Counted from the first letter of the stretch, positions 25,223-35,145 are shown. The stretch: DNA of 49,570 nt from Caulobacter sp. AP07 (GCF_000281955.1 NZ_AKKF01000298.1:1-49570); one strand, 5' to 3'. Made by a program: numbers and translations. Notes: a model not told the origin generated them from the letters alone.

Positions 25223-25933
25223 CTAGAACGTCTGCGCCACCAGGTGACCGTCCTTCAGGGCGAAGACCCGGTCCATGTAGCGGGCTAGGTCCATGTTGTG
25301 GGTGGCGATCAGGGCTGCCACGCCGCGCTGGCGGGCCTGCTCGTAGAGCGCCTGGAACACCCCCGCCGAATTGGCCGGGTCGAGGTTGCCGGTCGGCTCG
25401 TCGGCCAGCAGCAGCTTGGGCTTGTTGGCCAGGGCGCGGGCGATGGCCACCCGCTGCTGCTCGCCGCCCGACATCTGGCCCGGCTGGTGGTTGAGCCGCT
25501 CGGCCAGGCCCAGCTGGTTCAGCATTTCGGTCGCGGCGGCGCGCGCCTCGGCCTTGCTCTTGCCGGCGATCATCGCCGGCATGGCGACGTTCTCGACCGC
25601 GCTGAACTCGGGCAGCAGGTGGTGGAACTGATAGATGAAGCCCACGGTCGACAGCCGCACCTTGGTGCGCTGGCGCTCCGACAGCTTGGAGCAGTCGCGG
25701 CCGTCCAGGGCGATCAGCCCGGCGTTGGGCTTTTCCAGCAGGCCGGCCGCGTGCAGCAGCGACGACTTGCCCGAACCGGACGGGCCGATCAGCCCGACCA
25801 CCTCGCCCGGATAGACGTCCAGGTCGACGCCGCGCAGCACGTTGAGCGCCCCGGCCTCGGTGACATAGGTGCGCTCGACCCCGCGCAGGGCCAGGACGGG
25901 GCTGGGGACCGGATGGCCGGCGGGGCTACTCAT
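25223..25933 (-). CDS. lolD: lipoprotein-releasing ABC transporter ATPase LolD
   Basis: LolD powers extraction of outer-membrane lipoproteins from the inner membrane. The 236-residue ATPase has Walker [10 protein letters not shown], a Q-loop ([16 protein letters not shown]) with the LolD/MacB-like insertion, signature [15 protein letters not shown], Walker [13 protein letters not shown] and the switch His in ATHN. The ATG at 25933 lies eight bases inside the end of lolC, so it is translated with its membrane partner. proS is the promoter-proximal gene of the unit. Confidence 0.94.
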   Translation of the reverse strand: MSSPAGHPVPSPVLALRGVERTYVTEAGALNVLRGVDLDVYPGEVVGLIGPSGSGKSSLLHAAGLLEKPNAGLIALDGRDCSKLSERQRTKVRLSTVGFIYQFHHLLPEFSAVENVAMPAMIAGKSKAEARAAATEMLNQLGLAERLNHQPGQMSGGEQQRVAIARALANKPKLLLADEPTGNLDPANSAGVFQALYEQARQRGVAALIATHNMDLARYMDRVFALKDGHLVAQTF

Positions 25934-27203
25934 AGCGAAGGGCCTCAACCGGATCGAGATGCGAGGCCCGGATGGCGGGCGGCAGGGTGGCCAGGATGCT
26001 CATCGCGGTGGAGATGCCGACGATGCTGGCGACCTCCGCCCAGTCGATCTTGGCCGGGATGTGGGCCAGGAAATAGATGTCGGCGCTGAACACCGCCGTG
26101 CCCGTCACCCATTCCACGAAGGCCTGGATGGCGGTGATGTTGGCGCAGAACAGCACCCCCAGCAGCAGGCCGGCCAGGGTGCCGGCCAGGCCGATCGAGG
26201 CGCCGGCCATGATGAAGATCCGCAGGATCGAGGCCTGCCCCGCCCCCATGGTCCGCAGGATGGCGATGTCGCGGCCCTTGTTCTTCACCAGCATGACCAG
26301 GGCCGAGATGATGTTAAGGGTGGCGATGGCGACGATGAAGAACAGGATCAGCCGCATCACCTTGCGTTCCACCTGCAGGGCGTTGAAGTAGCTGGAGTTC
26401 TTGTCCATCCAGTCCTGGACGAAGGCGCCCGGGCCGCTGGCCTGCTCGATCGAGGCCTTGATGTCCCGGGCCTTGTCCGGGTCGGCGACCTTGATCTCCA
26501 CATAGTCGATCGAGGTGTCGCGGCCGAAGAACAGCTGGGCCTGGGGCAGCGCCATGTAGACGAAGCTCTCGTCGAACTGGCTCATGCCGACGCTGAAGAT
26601 CCCGCCGACCGTGTAGTCCTTCTCGCGCGTCGAGGTCCCGAAGGCGGTGGCCGGGCCCGAGGGCGAGATCAGGGTGATGGCGTCGCCGACCGACAGGCCC
26701 AGGTTGCGGGCCATGCGGTCGCCGATCAGCACGATGTCGCCGCCGTATTCGCCCTCGCCGAACCCGGCCAGCGAGCCGCGCTTGATGTTGCTGGCGATCA
26801 TCTTCATGCCGCGCAGGTCGGCCGGGGTGACGCCGCGCACGATCGCGCCCGACACCTGGCTGGGGCCGATGACCATGGCCTGGGCCTCGACCATCGGCGC
26901 GGCCTGGGTCACCCCGGGCACGGCCTTGATGCGGGTGATGACGCCGGCGCGGTCGGGACCGTTGAGCAACGGCCCCTGGGCGTAGACGTGGCCGTTGAAA
27001 CCCAGCAGCCGGCCGAGCAACTCGGCCCGGAAGCCGTTCATCACGCTCATCACGGTGATCAGGGCGAAGACCGCCAGCATCACCGCCGCGAACGAGATGA
27101 TGGCGATCAGCGCCACGCCGCCGTTCTTGCGCTTGTTGCGCAAGTACCGCCAGGCGACGGTGCGCTCCCAGGTTCCGAACGGACCGGCCGCGCCGAGGGC
27201 CAT
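25926..27203 (-). CDS. lolC: lipoprotein-releasing permease LolC/LolE family
   Basis: The 425-residue inner-membrane permease has the LolC/E topology: one N-terminal TM (after ERTVAWRYLRNKRKNGGVALIAIIS), a large periplasmic domain (about residues 50-270), then three C-terminal TM helices ending in [13 protein letters not shown], the FtsX-like finish. A single lolC-type gene with one lolD suggests a LolF-like arrangement, as in other alphaproteobacteria; no second permease lies in the window. The ATG overlaps the proS stop by one base (TGATG). Confidence 0.92.
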   Translation of the reverse strand: MALGAAGPFGTWERTVAWRYLRNKRKNGGVALIAIISFAAVMLAVFALITVMSVMNGFRAELLGRLLGFNGHVYAQGPLLNGPDRAGVITRIKAVPGVTQAAPMVEAQAMVIGPSQVSGAIVRGVTPADLRGMKMIASNIKRGSLAGFGEGEYGGDIVLIGDRMARNLGLSVGDAITLISPSGPATAFGTSTREKDYTVGGIFSVGMSQFDESFVYMALPQAQLFFGRDTSIDYVEIKVADPDKARDIKASIEQASGPGAFVQDWMDKNSSYFNALQVERKVMRLILFFIVAIATLNIISALVMLVKNKGRDIAILRTMGAGQASILRIFIMAGASIGLAGTLAGLLLGVLFCANITAIQAFVEWVTGTAVFSADIYFLAHIPAKIDWAEVASIVGISTAMSILATLPPAIRASHLDPVEALRYE

Positions 27204-28528
27204 CAGGCGGCCTTGCCCGAAAGCTGGGCGATCACCTCGGCCAGCGGCGCGGTGTGACGCTCACCGGTCTTGCGGTTCTTGATCTCGACCACGCCCTCGG
27301 CGATCCCCTTGGGCCCGACGATCATCTGCCAGGGCACCCCGATCAGGTCCATCGAGGCGAACTTGCCGCCGCCGCGGGCGTCGGTGTCGTCATAGAGCAC
27401 CGCCTTGCCGGCCGCCGTCAGGGCCTTGTAGGCGCCCTCGCAGGCTTCGTCGCAGGCGGCGTCGCCGACCCGCAAGGAGATGATCCCGACGTCGAACGGC
27501 GCCACCGACTCCGGCCAGATGATCCCGGCCTCGTCGTGGCTGGCCTCGATGATCGCGCCCAGCAGGCGCGAGACGCCGACGCCGTAGCTGCCCATCTGCA
27601 CCGGGGTGTCCTTGCCGTCCGGACCAGCCACCAGGGCCTTCATCGGCTCGGAATACTTGGTCCCGAACGAGAAGATGTGACCGACCTCGATGCCGCGCGC
27701 CGACAGGCGGTCGCCCTCGGGCAGCTTGGCGAAGGCCTCGGCGTCGTGCATTTCCTCGGTGGCCGCGTAGAGCGCCGTGCGCTGGTCGACCAGCGGCTGC
27801 AGGTCGCCGTACCAGTCGACGTCGGGGCCGGGGGCGCCCATCTCGACCAGATCCTTGTGGCAGAACACCTCGCTCTCGCCGGTGTCGGCCAGGACGATGA
27901 ACTCGTGGCTCAGGTCGCCGCCGATCGGGCCGGTGTCGGCGCGCATCGGCACCGCCTTCAGACCCATGCGGGCGAACAGGTTCAGGTAGGCCACGAACAT
28001 GCGGTTGTACGACTTGCGCGCGCCCTCGGCGTCGAGGTCGAAGCTGTAGGCGTCCTTCATCAGGAACTCGCGGCCGCGCATCACGCCGAAGCGCGGGCGG
28101 CGCTCGTCGCGGAACTTCCACTGCACGTGATAGAGGTTCTTGGGCAGGTCCTTGTAGCTCTTGACCGAGCCGCGGAAGATCTCGGTGATCATTTCCTCGT
28201 TGGTGGGGCCGTACAGCAGCTCGCGCTCGTGGCGGTCGACGATGCGCAGCATCTCGGGGCCGTAGGCGTCGTAGCGGCCCGACTCGCGCCACAGGTCGGC
28301 CAGTTGCAGGGTCGGCATCAGGAGCTCGATCGCCCCGGCCCGGTCCATCTCCTCGCGGACGATCTGCTCGACCTTGTTGAGCACCCGCAGGCCCAGCGGC
28401 AGCCAGGCATAGATGCCCGCCGCCTCCTGGCGGATCATGCCGGCCCGCAGCATCAGCTGGTGCGAGACGATCTGGGCGTCGGAAGGGGCTTCTTTGAGAA
28501 CGGGCAGGAAATAGCGCGACAGGCGCAT
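27203..28528 (-). CDS. proS: prolyl-tRNA synthetase, short bacterial type
   Basis: Attaches proline to tRNA-Pro in the cytoplasm. From the ATG at 28528 ([19 protein letters not shown]) it is 441 residues, the short form seen in alphaproteobacteria that lacks the editing insertion domain of E. coli ProS (572 aa). Class II motifs are visible: [25 protein letters not shown], the [32 protein letters not shown] stretch (motif 2), and [16 protein letters not shown] (motif 3). A promoter is visible just upstream. It heads a proS-lolC-lolD unit. Confidence 0.95.
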   Translation of the reverse strand: MRLSRYFLPVLKEAPSDAQIVSHQLMLRAGMIRQEAAGIYAWLPLGLRVLNKVEQIVREEMDRAGAIELLMPTLQLADLWRESGRYDAYGPEMLRIVDRHERELLYGPTNEEMITEIFRGSVKSYKDLPKNLYHVQWKFRDERRPRFGVMRGREFLMKDAYSFDLDAEGARKSYNRMFVAYLNLFARMGLKAVPMRADTGPIGGDLSHEFIVLADTGESEVFCHKDLVEMGAPGPDVDWYGDLQPLVDQRTALYAATEEMHDAEAFAKLPEGDRLSARGIEVGHIFSFGTKYSEPMKALVAGPDGKDTPVQMGSYGVGVSRLLGAIIEASHDEAGIIWPESVAPFDVGIISLRVGDAACDEACEGAYKALTAAGKAVLYDDTDARGGGKFASMDLIGVPWQMIVGPKGIAEGVVEIKNRKTGERHTAPLAEVIAQLSGKAA

Positions 28529-28561
28529 GGAACGGACGTCTCCGGGGAATTCGAGGCGTTG

Positions 28562-28590
28562 AGATAGCCGCTTGGGCGTCAGCTTGGCAA
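28562..28590 (-). promoter_or_regulatory. proS promoter
   Basis: Minus-strand -35 TTGCCA (28585-28590), 17-base spacer, -10 CTATCT (28562-28567) in the context GCTATCTC, close to the Caulobacter GCTANAWC pattern. Predicted start near 28555, about 27 bases before the ATG. Confidence 0.6.
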
Positions 28591-28693
28591 CGCGCGCGGC
28601 GAAAAGATGGCCGCCAAGCGCTTTCGGGCGAGGCGGCGGCCGGTTCGCGTGAAGAAAACGCGCCAACAAGGGAGCGCCGTCAGGAACGAAAAG

Positions 28694-28720
28694 AAGGCCG
28701 CGCGGTTCACGCGCGGCCTT
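28694..28720 (-). terminator. rho-independent terminator upstream of proS
   Basis: AAGGCCGCGCG (28694-28704) and CGCGCGGCCTT (28710-28720) form a perfect 11-bp stem with loop GTTCA. On the minus strand it is followed by CTTTTCGTTC. It lies between the epimerase/DUF1467 unit and the proS promoter, so it most likely ends the former. Confidence 0.8.
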
Positions 28721-28916
28721 TCAAGTCATCGTCGGGGAAGACGCCACAGAGCAAGGTCGAAAAGCCGACCTCGTGAGTCTGAGCCTAGGCCGCGAACGAC
28801 TGTTCGGGGCGCCAGATTGCGTCTGGCCTGACCACTTGGCGAAGTTCGCCCAGGGATTGGGCGAATGACGGTAAATTCGACGCGCGCCGCCCAAGGCTTG
28901 GGCGCCATTCATATGA
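28721..28916. other. gene-free stretch with four short hairpins
   Basis: Between the terminator and the DUF1467-like stop I see no credible gene. It contains four small perfect stems: AGGTCG/CGACCT (28754-28771), GCCAGA/TCTGGC (28811-28827), TTCGCCCA/TGGGCGAA (28845-28865) and CGCCCA/TGGGCG (28888-28904). The last two share the core CGCCCA-N5-TGGGCG. It may be a structured 3' untranslated region or a small RNA; open frames here are low-quality. Confidence 0.4.
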
Positions 28917-29177
28917 TCAATAGGTAGCCGGCAGGCTCGGCAGGGTGATCAGCTTGAAATGGATGACCAGCAGCAGACCCGCCATCACCAGGGCCGAAAC
29001 CCAGGTGGTGGTGAAGAATTTGCGCTTCAGGTTCGGATTGACCGGCGCGCCGGGATCCGCGCCGGGCGGCGGCGTGATGCCCATCTCGTGGAAGGTGCGG
29101 TTGCCCAGCGGTAGCACGGCGAACAGCGTGGTCCACCAGATGGTCAGATAGACGGCGATGCAGGTGACCGGACCCAT
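28917..29177 (-). CDS. DUF1467-like small membrane protein
   Basis: The 86-residue protein has two hydrophobic segments, CIAVYLTIWWTTLFAVLPLG (residues 6-25) and TWVSALVMAGLLLVIHF (about 58-74), separated by a polar linker with PPPGADPGAPVNPNLKRK. This is the layout of DUF1467, a family commonly found beside methylmalonyl-CoA epimerase in alphaproteobacteria (from memory). Its ATG overlaps the epimerase stop by one base (TGATG), so the two are coupled. Function unknown. Confidence 0.75.
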   Translation of the reverse strand: MGPVTCIAVYLTIWWTTLFAVLPLGNRTFHEMGITPPPGADPGAPVNPNLKRKFFTTTWVSALVMAGLLLVIHFKLITLPSLPATY

Positions 29178-29608
29178 CAGTGAGCCTCCCCATTTTCGTT
29201 TTTGGCAGGGGTTTCCATGAGCTCGACCAGCATGCCGCCCATGTCCTTGGGGTGAACGAAGATGATCAGCGTACCATGGGCGCCGATCCGCGGCTCGCCC
29301 AGGACGGTGGCGCCCTTGGCGACCAGGCTGTCGCGGGCCTCGTAGATGTTTTCCACCTCGAAGCAGACGTGGTGCTGGCCGCCCTTGGGGTTCTTGGCCA
29401 GGAAGCCGTGGATCGGCGATTTTTCGCCGTAGGGCTCGATCAGTTCGATCTGGCTGTTGGGCAGGTTGACGAAGCACACCCAGACGCCCTGCTCGGGCAT
29501 GGCCCACTTCTCGGTGTGCGACGTCGCGCCCAGCAGGTCGCGGTACATCTTCAGCGAGTCGTCGATGGAGGGCGTGGCGACGCCGACGTGGTTGAGCTTG
29601 CCGATCAT
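29177..29608 (-). CDS. mce: methylmalonyl-CoA epimerase
   Basis: Interconverts the S and R epimers of methylmalonyl-CoA in propionyl-CoA breakdown. The 143-residue vicinal-oxygen-chelate protein starts MIGKLNHVGVATPSIDDSLK and has metal ligands in LNHVGVA, GGQHHVCFEVENI and LVELMETP, plus IELIEPYGEKSPI. The ATG at 29608 matches the family start; the open frame continues upstream through the rhomboid region but is not coding there. The mutase is not in the window. Confidence 0.93.
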   Translation of the reverse strand: MIGKLNHVGVATPSIDDSLKMYRDLLGATSHTEKWAMPEQGVWVCFVNLPNSQIELIEPYGEKSPIHGFLAKNPKGGQHHVCFEVENIYEARDSLVAKGATVLGEPRIGAHGTLIIFVHPKDMGGMLVELMETPAKNENGEAH

Positions 29609-29742
29609 GCGTTCCGGGTCCTGCGCGCTGGGACGCGCGGTTGATGAGGACCGCGCGACCCTGTCTTGTTTTCCGAGGGTATAGACGACTTCATGGACCC
29701 CCGGCGAGGCGTTTCCGAGGCGCCGGCCGCCCGGCGAACGGG

Positions 29743-30468
29743 CTAGGCCCGCCCAGGCATGGCCTTCAGCCAGTGGAAGCGCACCGGCGTCACCTGGACC
29801 AGCAACAGGCCGGCGACGAAGCCGCCGAGGTGGGCCTGCCAGGCGATGCCGATGATCCCGACGCCCGAGGCCAGGCCGTAGGCCGCGCCAAGACCGACCA
29901 CCAGGAGGTTCGAGATCACCGCGGAGACGACCTGCCGCATCACCGTGCCGGAGAAGATCGGCGCCAGCTTGATCTCGCCGGGTCCGCTCAGGCGGGCCAC
30001 GGCGCCCCAGAGCCCGAAGATCGCGCCCGAGGCACCGACGACCGCGCCCTGCCCCGGCGACAGCAGCAGGAACACCGCGCCGCCGGCCAGGCCGCAAACG
30101 AGATAGAACGCCAGGAAAAGCAAGCCGCCCAAGGCGTCTCGGCCCAGGCGCTGCGCGATCGCCGGCCCCAGGGCGACGAGCGCCGCGCTGTTCATGGCGA
30201 TGTGCAGCCAGCCCGCATGCAGGAACATGTGGGTCAGGATCGTCCACCACAGACCGTGCGCGAAGCCGGGCGCCGACAGCGCGCCATAGACGAAGATCGC
30301 GTCGCCGTAACCTCGCGCGTCGCCGATCAGTTGGCCGGCGAAGACCAGCCAGATCACGGCGGTCATCACCAGGACCGGCCAGGCCTCGAACCACAGCATC
30401 GCGGGCCCCCTGCCCCACAGCGCCTCGCGCCGTGGGGCCTCGGAGACGCGCGGCGGCTGCTCGCTCAT
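29743..30468 (-). CDS. rhomboid-family intramembrane serine protease
   Basis: The 241-residue, six-TM protein has the rhomboid catalytic serine in GASGAIFGLWG (Ser147) and the partner His213 in AWQAHLGGFVAG. The HMFLHAGWLHIAMNSAAL segment is the usual TM2 motif. It should cleave single-pass membrane proteins within the inner membrane; no substrate is indicated. It lies 7 bp after rnj and is the last gene of the long nuo-birA-coaX-rnj series. Confidence 0.92.
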   Translation of the reverse strand: MSEQPPRVSEAPRREALWGRGPAMLWFEAWPVLVMTAVIWLVFAGQLIGDARGYGDAIFVYGALSAPGFAHGLWWTILTHMFLHAGWLHIAMNSAALVALGPAIAQRLGRDALGGLLFLAFYLVCGLAGGAVFLLLSPGQGAVVGASGAIFGLWGAVARLSGPGEIKLAPIFSGTVMRQVVSAVISNLLVVGLGAAYGLASGVGIIGIAWQAHLGGFVAGLLLVQVTPVRFHWLKAMPGRA

Positions 30469-30475
30469 CGCGCGG

Positions 30476-32170
30476 CTAGATCCGCAGCACCGTGGTCTCG
30501 ACCACGGGCTTGCGTTCCCAGATGCGGAAGGCGGCCTTCTTGACGGCCCGCGAGATGGCGCTTTCGATGGCCTCGTCGATCTCGCGCTGGTCGTCCTTCA
30601 TGCGCTTGAAGGCGGTCTCGGCCTCTTCCGCCAGATCGTCCAGCGCGTCGTCCAGCGGATATTCGGCGTCGCCGGCCAGGCCCAGGCCGCGGACCTGCGG
30701 GCCCGAGACGATGCGGCTCCTGCCGTCCAGCACAACCGACACGGCCAGCATGCCGTTGAACGCCGCGTGACGCCGCTCGCGCAGGGCCTCGCCGTTCTCG
30801 GGCGTCACCACGCCGCCGTCGACATAGAGGCGGCCCGAGGGCACCTCATCGATGATCGCCGGATGGCCGGGGGCCAGGCGCACCATGTCGCCGTTGCGCG
30901 GGCTGACGGCGTGCGGGACCTGCAGGTCCTTGGCGAAGGCGGCGTGCTCGATCAGGTGGCGGCGCTCGCCATGGGTCGGCACGGCGATGGTTGGCCGGGC
31001 CCACTGGTACATCTGCTTGAGTTCGTCGCGGCACGGGTGGCCGCTGACGTGGATGCCGGGGGTGTCGCGTTCGGTGTGCAGGCGCACGCCGCGGTCGGCC
31101 AGCTTGTTCTGCAGGTTGCGGATCGGGATCTCGTTGCCGGGGATGACCCGCGAGCTGAAGATCACGTGGTCGCCCTGCGAGAGCTTGACGTGCGGGTGGG
31201 TGCCCTCGGCGATGCGGGCCAGGGCGGCGCGCGCCTCGCCCTGGCTGCCGGTGCAGAGGAACAGCACTTCGTTCTCGGGTAGGTACTTGGCCTGGTCGTC
31301 GGTGATGAAGGGCTCCAGGCCCTCCAGCAGGCCGACATGGCGGGCGGCGGCGGCCATGCGGTGCATCGAGCGGCCGGCCAGGCAGACCTTGCGGCCGGCG
31401 GCCTGGGCGGCGCGGATCACGGTGTCCATGCGGGCCACGTTCGAGGCGAAGCAGGCCACGGCGATCTTGCCGGTCAGGCTCTTGATCAGCCGGTTCATCG
31501 CCACGCGGACGTCGGCTTCGGAGCCGGCCACGCCGTCGACGAAGACGTTGGTGCTGTCGCAGACCATGGCCAGGACGCCCTCGTCGCCGAGGCGCTGGAT
31601 GGCCTCGATGTCGGTGGGGCCGCCCAGTTGGGGATCAGGGTCGATCTTCCAGTCGCCGGTGTGCAGGATCGTGCCCAGCGGCGTCTTGATCGCCACGCCG
31701 TTCGGCTCGGGGATCGAGTGCGTCAGGGTGATCATTTCCAGGTGGAACGGACCCAGGTCGAAACTGCCGCCCAGCGGGATCTCGGTGATCGGCACCTCGC
31801 CCAGCAGGCCGGCGTCGCGCAGTTTCTCGCGCAGCAGGAAGGCGGTGAACGGCGTGGCGTAGACCGGGGCCTTAAGGCGCGGCCACAGCCAGTGCACGGC
31901 GCCCAGGTGGTCTTCGTGGGCGTGGGTCAGGACGATGCCGATGATGTCCTTGGCATAGGCCTCGATGAACTCGGGGTCGGGCAGGATGATCTCGACGCCC
32001 GGCGTGGTCTGGTCGCCGAAGGTCACGCCCAGGTCGACGACGATCCACTTGCGATCATGCGCCGGGCCGTAGCCGTACAGGTTGAAGTTCATGCCGATCT
32101 CGTTCGAGCCGCCCAGCGGCAGGAAAACGAGTTCGTCCTTGGGAGAAGGCTTGTCGGTATATTTGGTCAT
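30476..32170 (-). CDS. rnj: ribonuclease J
   Basis: RNase J is a metallo-beta-lactamase/beta-CASP exo- and endonuclease used for mRNA decay and rRNA maturation in bacteria, including alphaproteobacteria. The 564-residue protein has FLPLGGSNEIGMNFNLYGYG at the start, the metal motif THAHEDHLGA (His83, His85, Asp87, His88), the LHTGDWKIDP and VCDSTNV motifs, HVSGHPCRDELKQM in the beta-CASP part and a C-terminal domain. The ATG overlaps the coaX stop (TAATG), so they are co-translated. Confidence 0.95.
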   Translation of the reverse strand: MTKYTDKPSPKDELVFLPLGGSNEIGMNFNLYGYGPAHDRKWIVVDLGVTFGDQTTPGVEIILPDPEFIEAYAKDIIGIVLTHAHEDHLGAVHWLWPRLKAPVYATPFTAFLLREKLRDAGLLGEVPITEIPLGGSFDLGPFHLEMITLTHSIPEPNGVAIKTPLGTILHTGDWKIDPDPQLGGPTDIEAIQRLGDEGVLAMVCDSTNVFVDGVAGSEADVRVAMNRLIKSLTGKIAVACFASNVARMDTVIRAAQAAGRKVCLAGRSMHRMAAAARHVGLLEGLEPFITDDQAKYLPENEVLFLCTGSQGEARAALARIAEGTHPHVKLSQGDHVIFSSRVIPGNEIPIRNLQNKLADRGVRLHTERDTPGIHVSGHPCRDELKQMYQWARPTIAVPTHGERRHLIEHAAFAKDLQVPHAVSPRNGDMVRLAPGHPAIIDEVPSGRLYVDGGVVTPENGEALRERRHAAFNGMLAVSVVLDGRSRIVSGPQVRGLGLAGDAEYPLDDALDDLAEEAETAFKRMKDDQREIDEAIESAISRAVKKAAFRIWERKPVVETTVLRI

Positions 32171-32952
32171 TAGGTCTCTAAATGGGTGTTACGGCGATGA
32201 ATTTCGAGGAGACCACGGATGGTCAGATCTGAATCGAAGTGGTCGATGCTGTCGGTGGCGCCCTCGAACAGCGAGGCGACGCCGCCGGTGGCGACCACGG
32301 TCATGGGCTGCGCCCGCTCGGCCTTGATCCGGGCCACCAGGCCCTCGATCAATGAAATATAGCCCCAGAATACACCCGACTGCATGGCGCTGACAGTGTC
32401 GGTGCCGACGATGCGGTTCTTGGCCGGGCGCTGGATGGCGATGCGCGGCAGCTTGGCCGCCGCCTCGTGCAGGGCCTGCATGGACAGGTTGATGCCGGGG
32501 GCGATGATCCCGCCCTCGAAGGCGCCGTCGGCGCCGACGATGTCGAAGGTGGTGGCCGTGCCGCTGTCGATGACGATCAGCGGGCCCGGATAGACCATGT
32601 GCGCGCCCACGGCGTTGACCAGGCGGTCGGCCCCGGCCTCGGACGGCTTGTCGATCCGCACGTCGACGCCCAGCTCGGCGTTCTCGCCGATCACCAGCGG
32701 CTCGACGTTGAAATAGCGGCGCGACAGGTTGCGCAGGTTGAAGATCGACTGCGGCACGACGCTGGAGATGATGCAGGCGTCGATGGCCCGGAAGCCCAGG
32801 CCCTGCATCGACAGCAACTGCGACAGCCAGACCACGTACTCGTCGGCCGTGCGCGTGCTCTCGGTGGCGGCGCGCCACTGGGCGATCCACTCGTTGCCAT
32901 CATGGATGGCGAACATGGTGTTGGTGTTGCCCTGTTCGATGGCCAGCAACAT
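32170..32952 (-). CDS. coaX: type III pantothenate kinase CoaX
   Basis: CoaX phosphorylates pantothenate, the first step of coenzyme A synthesis. The 260-residue protein has the ASKHA-fold phosphate motif QGNTNT at the N-terminus, [29 protein letters not shown] and [23 protein letters not shown]. The residue before QGNT is Glu ([10 protein letters not shown]), where most family members have Asp. The start at 32952 gives normal length and overlaps the birA stop (TGATG). The longer open frame upstream is a birA shadow. Confidence 0.94.
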   Translation of the reverse strand: MLLAIEQGNTNTMFAIHDGNEWIAQWRAATESTRTADEYVVWLSQLLSMQGLGFRAIDACIISSVVPQSIFNLRNLSRRYFNVEPLVIGENAELGVDVRIDKPSEAGADRLVNAVGAHMVYPGPLIVIDSGTATTFDIVGADGAFEGGIIAPGINLSMQALHEAAAKLPRIAIQRPAKNRIVGTDTVSAMQSGVFWGYISLIEGLVARIKAERAQPMTVVATGGVASLFEGATDSIDHFDSDLTIRGLLEIHRRNTHLET

Positions 32953-33719
32953 CAGGAGGCCCCTCCGAAAAAGACGTCGCCGGCGGTGATCCGGCGCAAT
33001 TGACCGTCGGCCAGACGAAGACGCAGCGCGCCGTCGCCGTCCAGTCCTTCCGCGATCCCCTCCAGGGTCTCGGTCCCCAGGCGGGCGACGCAGGGCTCGC
33101 CCAGGCCATGGGCCCGCGCGGTCCAGGCGTCGGCGATGGCCGGGAAGCCCAGCCGCAGCCAGACGTCGTTCCAGCGCGCGAAGGCGGCGGCCAGGACCTC
33201 GATCGCCTCGATGGGCGACGGCGGCGGGGCGGCCCTGTAGGTCGGGATGGCGGTGGCGGGGCGTTCGCTGTCGATCGGCTTGCGGGCCAGGTTGACCCCG
33301 ATCCCGACCGCGATCCACAGCCCGCCGTTCGGCCGCGCCCCGGACTCCACCAGGATGCCGCTGACCTTCAGCCCGCCCAGCAGCGGGTCGTTGGGCCATT
33401 TGAGGCTGACCAGGCTGGCGGGCACGTAGGCGGCCAGCAGGTCGGCCACCGCCAGGGCGGCGACGAACGACACCTGGGCGGCTTGCGCGGGCGGCTTGTC
33501 GGTCGAGAACAGCAGGGTGGCGGCCAGGTTGCCCTCGCCGGTTTCCCAGGCCCGGCCCCGTCGGCCGCGACCGGCCGTCTGGCGCAGGCCCACGATCCAG
33601 ACCGGGCCCGCCTCCCCCGCTTCCGCGCGGCGACGGGCCTCGGCGTTGGTCGAGTCGATCTCGTCCAGGACGACGACGGGCGCGGGCGAAACAGCGCCCG
33701 TCACGTCACGCGTGGCCAA
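32952..33719 (-). CDS. birA: biotin--[acetyl-CoA-carboxylase] ligase
   Basis: Attaches biotin to carboxylase carrier domains. The 255-residue protein shows the ligase motifs [35 protein letters not shown] (biotinyl-AMP loop), [21 protein letters not shown] and IAVGIGVNL. There is no N-terminal DNA-binding domain, so it is a ligase only and not a bio-operon repressor. The first in-frame start is a TTG (33719) inside the end of nuoN; a GTG at 33704, directly after the nuoN stop, is equally plausible. Neither has a clear ribosome site. Confidence 0.92.
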   Translation of the reverse strand: MATRDVTGAVSPAPVVVLDEIDSTNAEARRRAEAGEAGPVWIVGLRQTAGRGRRGRAWETGEGNLAATLLFSTDKPPAQAAQVSFVAALAVADLLAAYVPASLVSLKWPNDPLLGGLKVSGILVESGARPNGGLWIAVGIGVNLARKPIDSERPATAIPTYRAAPPPSPIEAIEVLAAAFARWNDVWLRLGFPAIADAWTARAHGLGEPCVARLGTETLEGIAEGLDGDGALRLRLADGQLRRITAGDVFFGGAS

Positions 33720-35145
33720 AAGCCGCCGCGGCGGCCCTGGCTGCGGGGTCGAGCCAGATCAGCGCGACCAGCACGACCGGGAACGAGAACAGCGCCGCGG
33801 CGAAGCCGATCGCCCGGGCGGTCGGTTGCGGCTTGTCCACCGCGCTGGCCGGAGCGTCGAACCACATCGTCTTGATCAGGCGCAGATAGTAGAACGCCGC
33901 GACCACGCTGCCGACCAGGCCCAGCACCGCCGCCCATTGCAGCAGCACGTCGCCCGAGCCCATGGCGGCCCCGAACACGTAGAACTTGGCCCAGAAGCCC
34001 GAGAACGGCGGCAGGCCCAGGGCCGACAGCGAGAACGCGGTCATGGCCAGGGCGACGCCCGGACGTTCCTTCACCAGGCCGGCCATGTCCTCGATGGTCT
34101 CCATGGGCTTGCCGTCGCGCGACAGGGCCTGGAGGCAGGCGAAGAAGCCGGTGACGTCGACCATGTAGAGGGTCATGAACAGCAGCATCGAGCCCAGGCC
34201 GGTCTCGCCGCCGGTCGCCACGCCCAGCAGGGCGTAGCCGACATTGGCGATCGAGCTGTAGGCCCACAGGCGCTTGAGGTTGCTCTGGGCCAGGCCGGCG
34301 AAGGCCCCGACGAACACCGAGGCCAGGGACGTGATGATCAGGATCTGGCGCCATTGGCCCGCCGCGTCCGGGAAGGCGTCGCCCAGCACGCGGGCCAGCA
34401 TCATCATGGCGGCCAGCTTCGGCGCGGCGGCGAAGAAGCCGACGACCGGGGTCGGGGCGCCTTCATAGACGTCCGGGGTCCACATGTGGAACGGCGCGGC
34501 CGAGACCTTGAACGCCAGGCCGCAGATCAGGAACACTAGGCCAAACAGCAGGCCCATGCCGTGCGCCCCGTGGGCGACGGCGGCGATGTCGGCGAAACGG
34601 GTCGAGCCGGCGAAGCCGTAGATCAGCGAGGCGCCGTACAGCAGCAGGCCCGACGACAGGGCCCCGAGCACGAAGTACTTCAGGCCGGCTTCGGACGACT
34701 TGGCGTCGTCACGGCGGAAGGCGGCCAGGACATAGAGCGCCAGCGACTGCAGCTCGACGCCGATATAGAGGCTGATCAGGTCGCCGGCCGAGGCGGTGAC
34801 GCCCATGCCCAGGGCGGCCAGCACGATCAGCACGGCGAATTCGAACTTCTGGTCGCCGCGGACGGCCAGCCAGCGGTCGCCCAGCACGACGGCGATGGCG
34901 CTGAACAGGTAGATGGCGACCTTGGCGTAGGTGGCGGCGGCGTCGGCGGCATAGACGCCGTTGAACGCGTGGCCGTGCGGCCCGGCCATGGCGGCCACGG
35001 CCGCGCCCAGCAGGGCCAGGACGGCCGCGCCGGTGAACAGCGGGGAGACCTTGCCGTGGAACGCGCCCCAGACCAGGAGCACCAGGGCCGAGGCCCCGAG
35101 GATCGCTTCGGGAAGAACGAGGGAGAAGTTGGCGGCGAACGTCAT
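33706..35145 (-). CDS. nuoN: NADH-quinone oxidoreductase subunit N
   Basis: Antiporter-like membrane subunit of complex I, 479 residues with about 14 TM helices. The family core is visible as YIGVELQSLALYVLAAF, SSEAGLKYFVLGALSSGLLLYG, FKVSAAPFHMWTPDVYEGAPTPV and NLKRLWAYSSIANVGYAL, including the lysine and glutamate residues of the proton channel. The ATG at 35145 has GAGG seven bases upstream and lies 8 bases after the nuoM stop. It is the last nuo gene. Confidence 0.95.
   Translation of the reverse strand: MTFAANFSLVLPEAILGASALVLLVWGAFHGKVSPLFTGAAVLALLGAAVAAMAGPHGHAFNGVYAADAAATYAKVAIYLFSAIAVVLGDRWLAVRGDQKFEFAVLIVLAALGMGVTASAGDLISLYIGVELQSLALYVLAAFRRDDAKSSEAGLKYFVLGALSSGLLLYGASLIYGFAGSTRFADIAAVAHGAHGMGLLFGLVFLICGLAFKVSAAPFHMWTPDVYEGAPTPVVGFFAAAPKLAAMMMLARVLGDAFPDAAGQWRQILIITSLASVFVGAFAGLAQSNLKRLWAYSSIANVGYALLGVATGGETGLGSMLLFMTLYMVDVTGFFACLQALSRDGKPMETIEDMAGLVKERPGVALAMTAFSLSALGLPPFSGFWAKFYVFGAAMGSGDVLLQWAAVLGLVGSVVAAFYYLRLIKTMWFDAPASAVDKPQPTARAIGFAAALFSFPVVLVALIWLDPAARAAAAAFGHA

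Noticed and set aside
29609..29742. GC-rich hairpin CCGGCG...CGCCGG after the rhomboid gene as a rho-independent terminator
   Set aside because: There is a 6-bp stem but no U-tract on either strand, so a terminator call is not supported.
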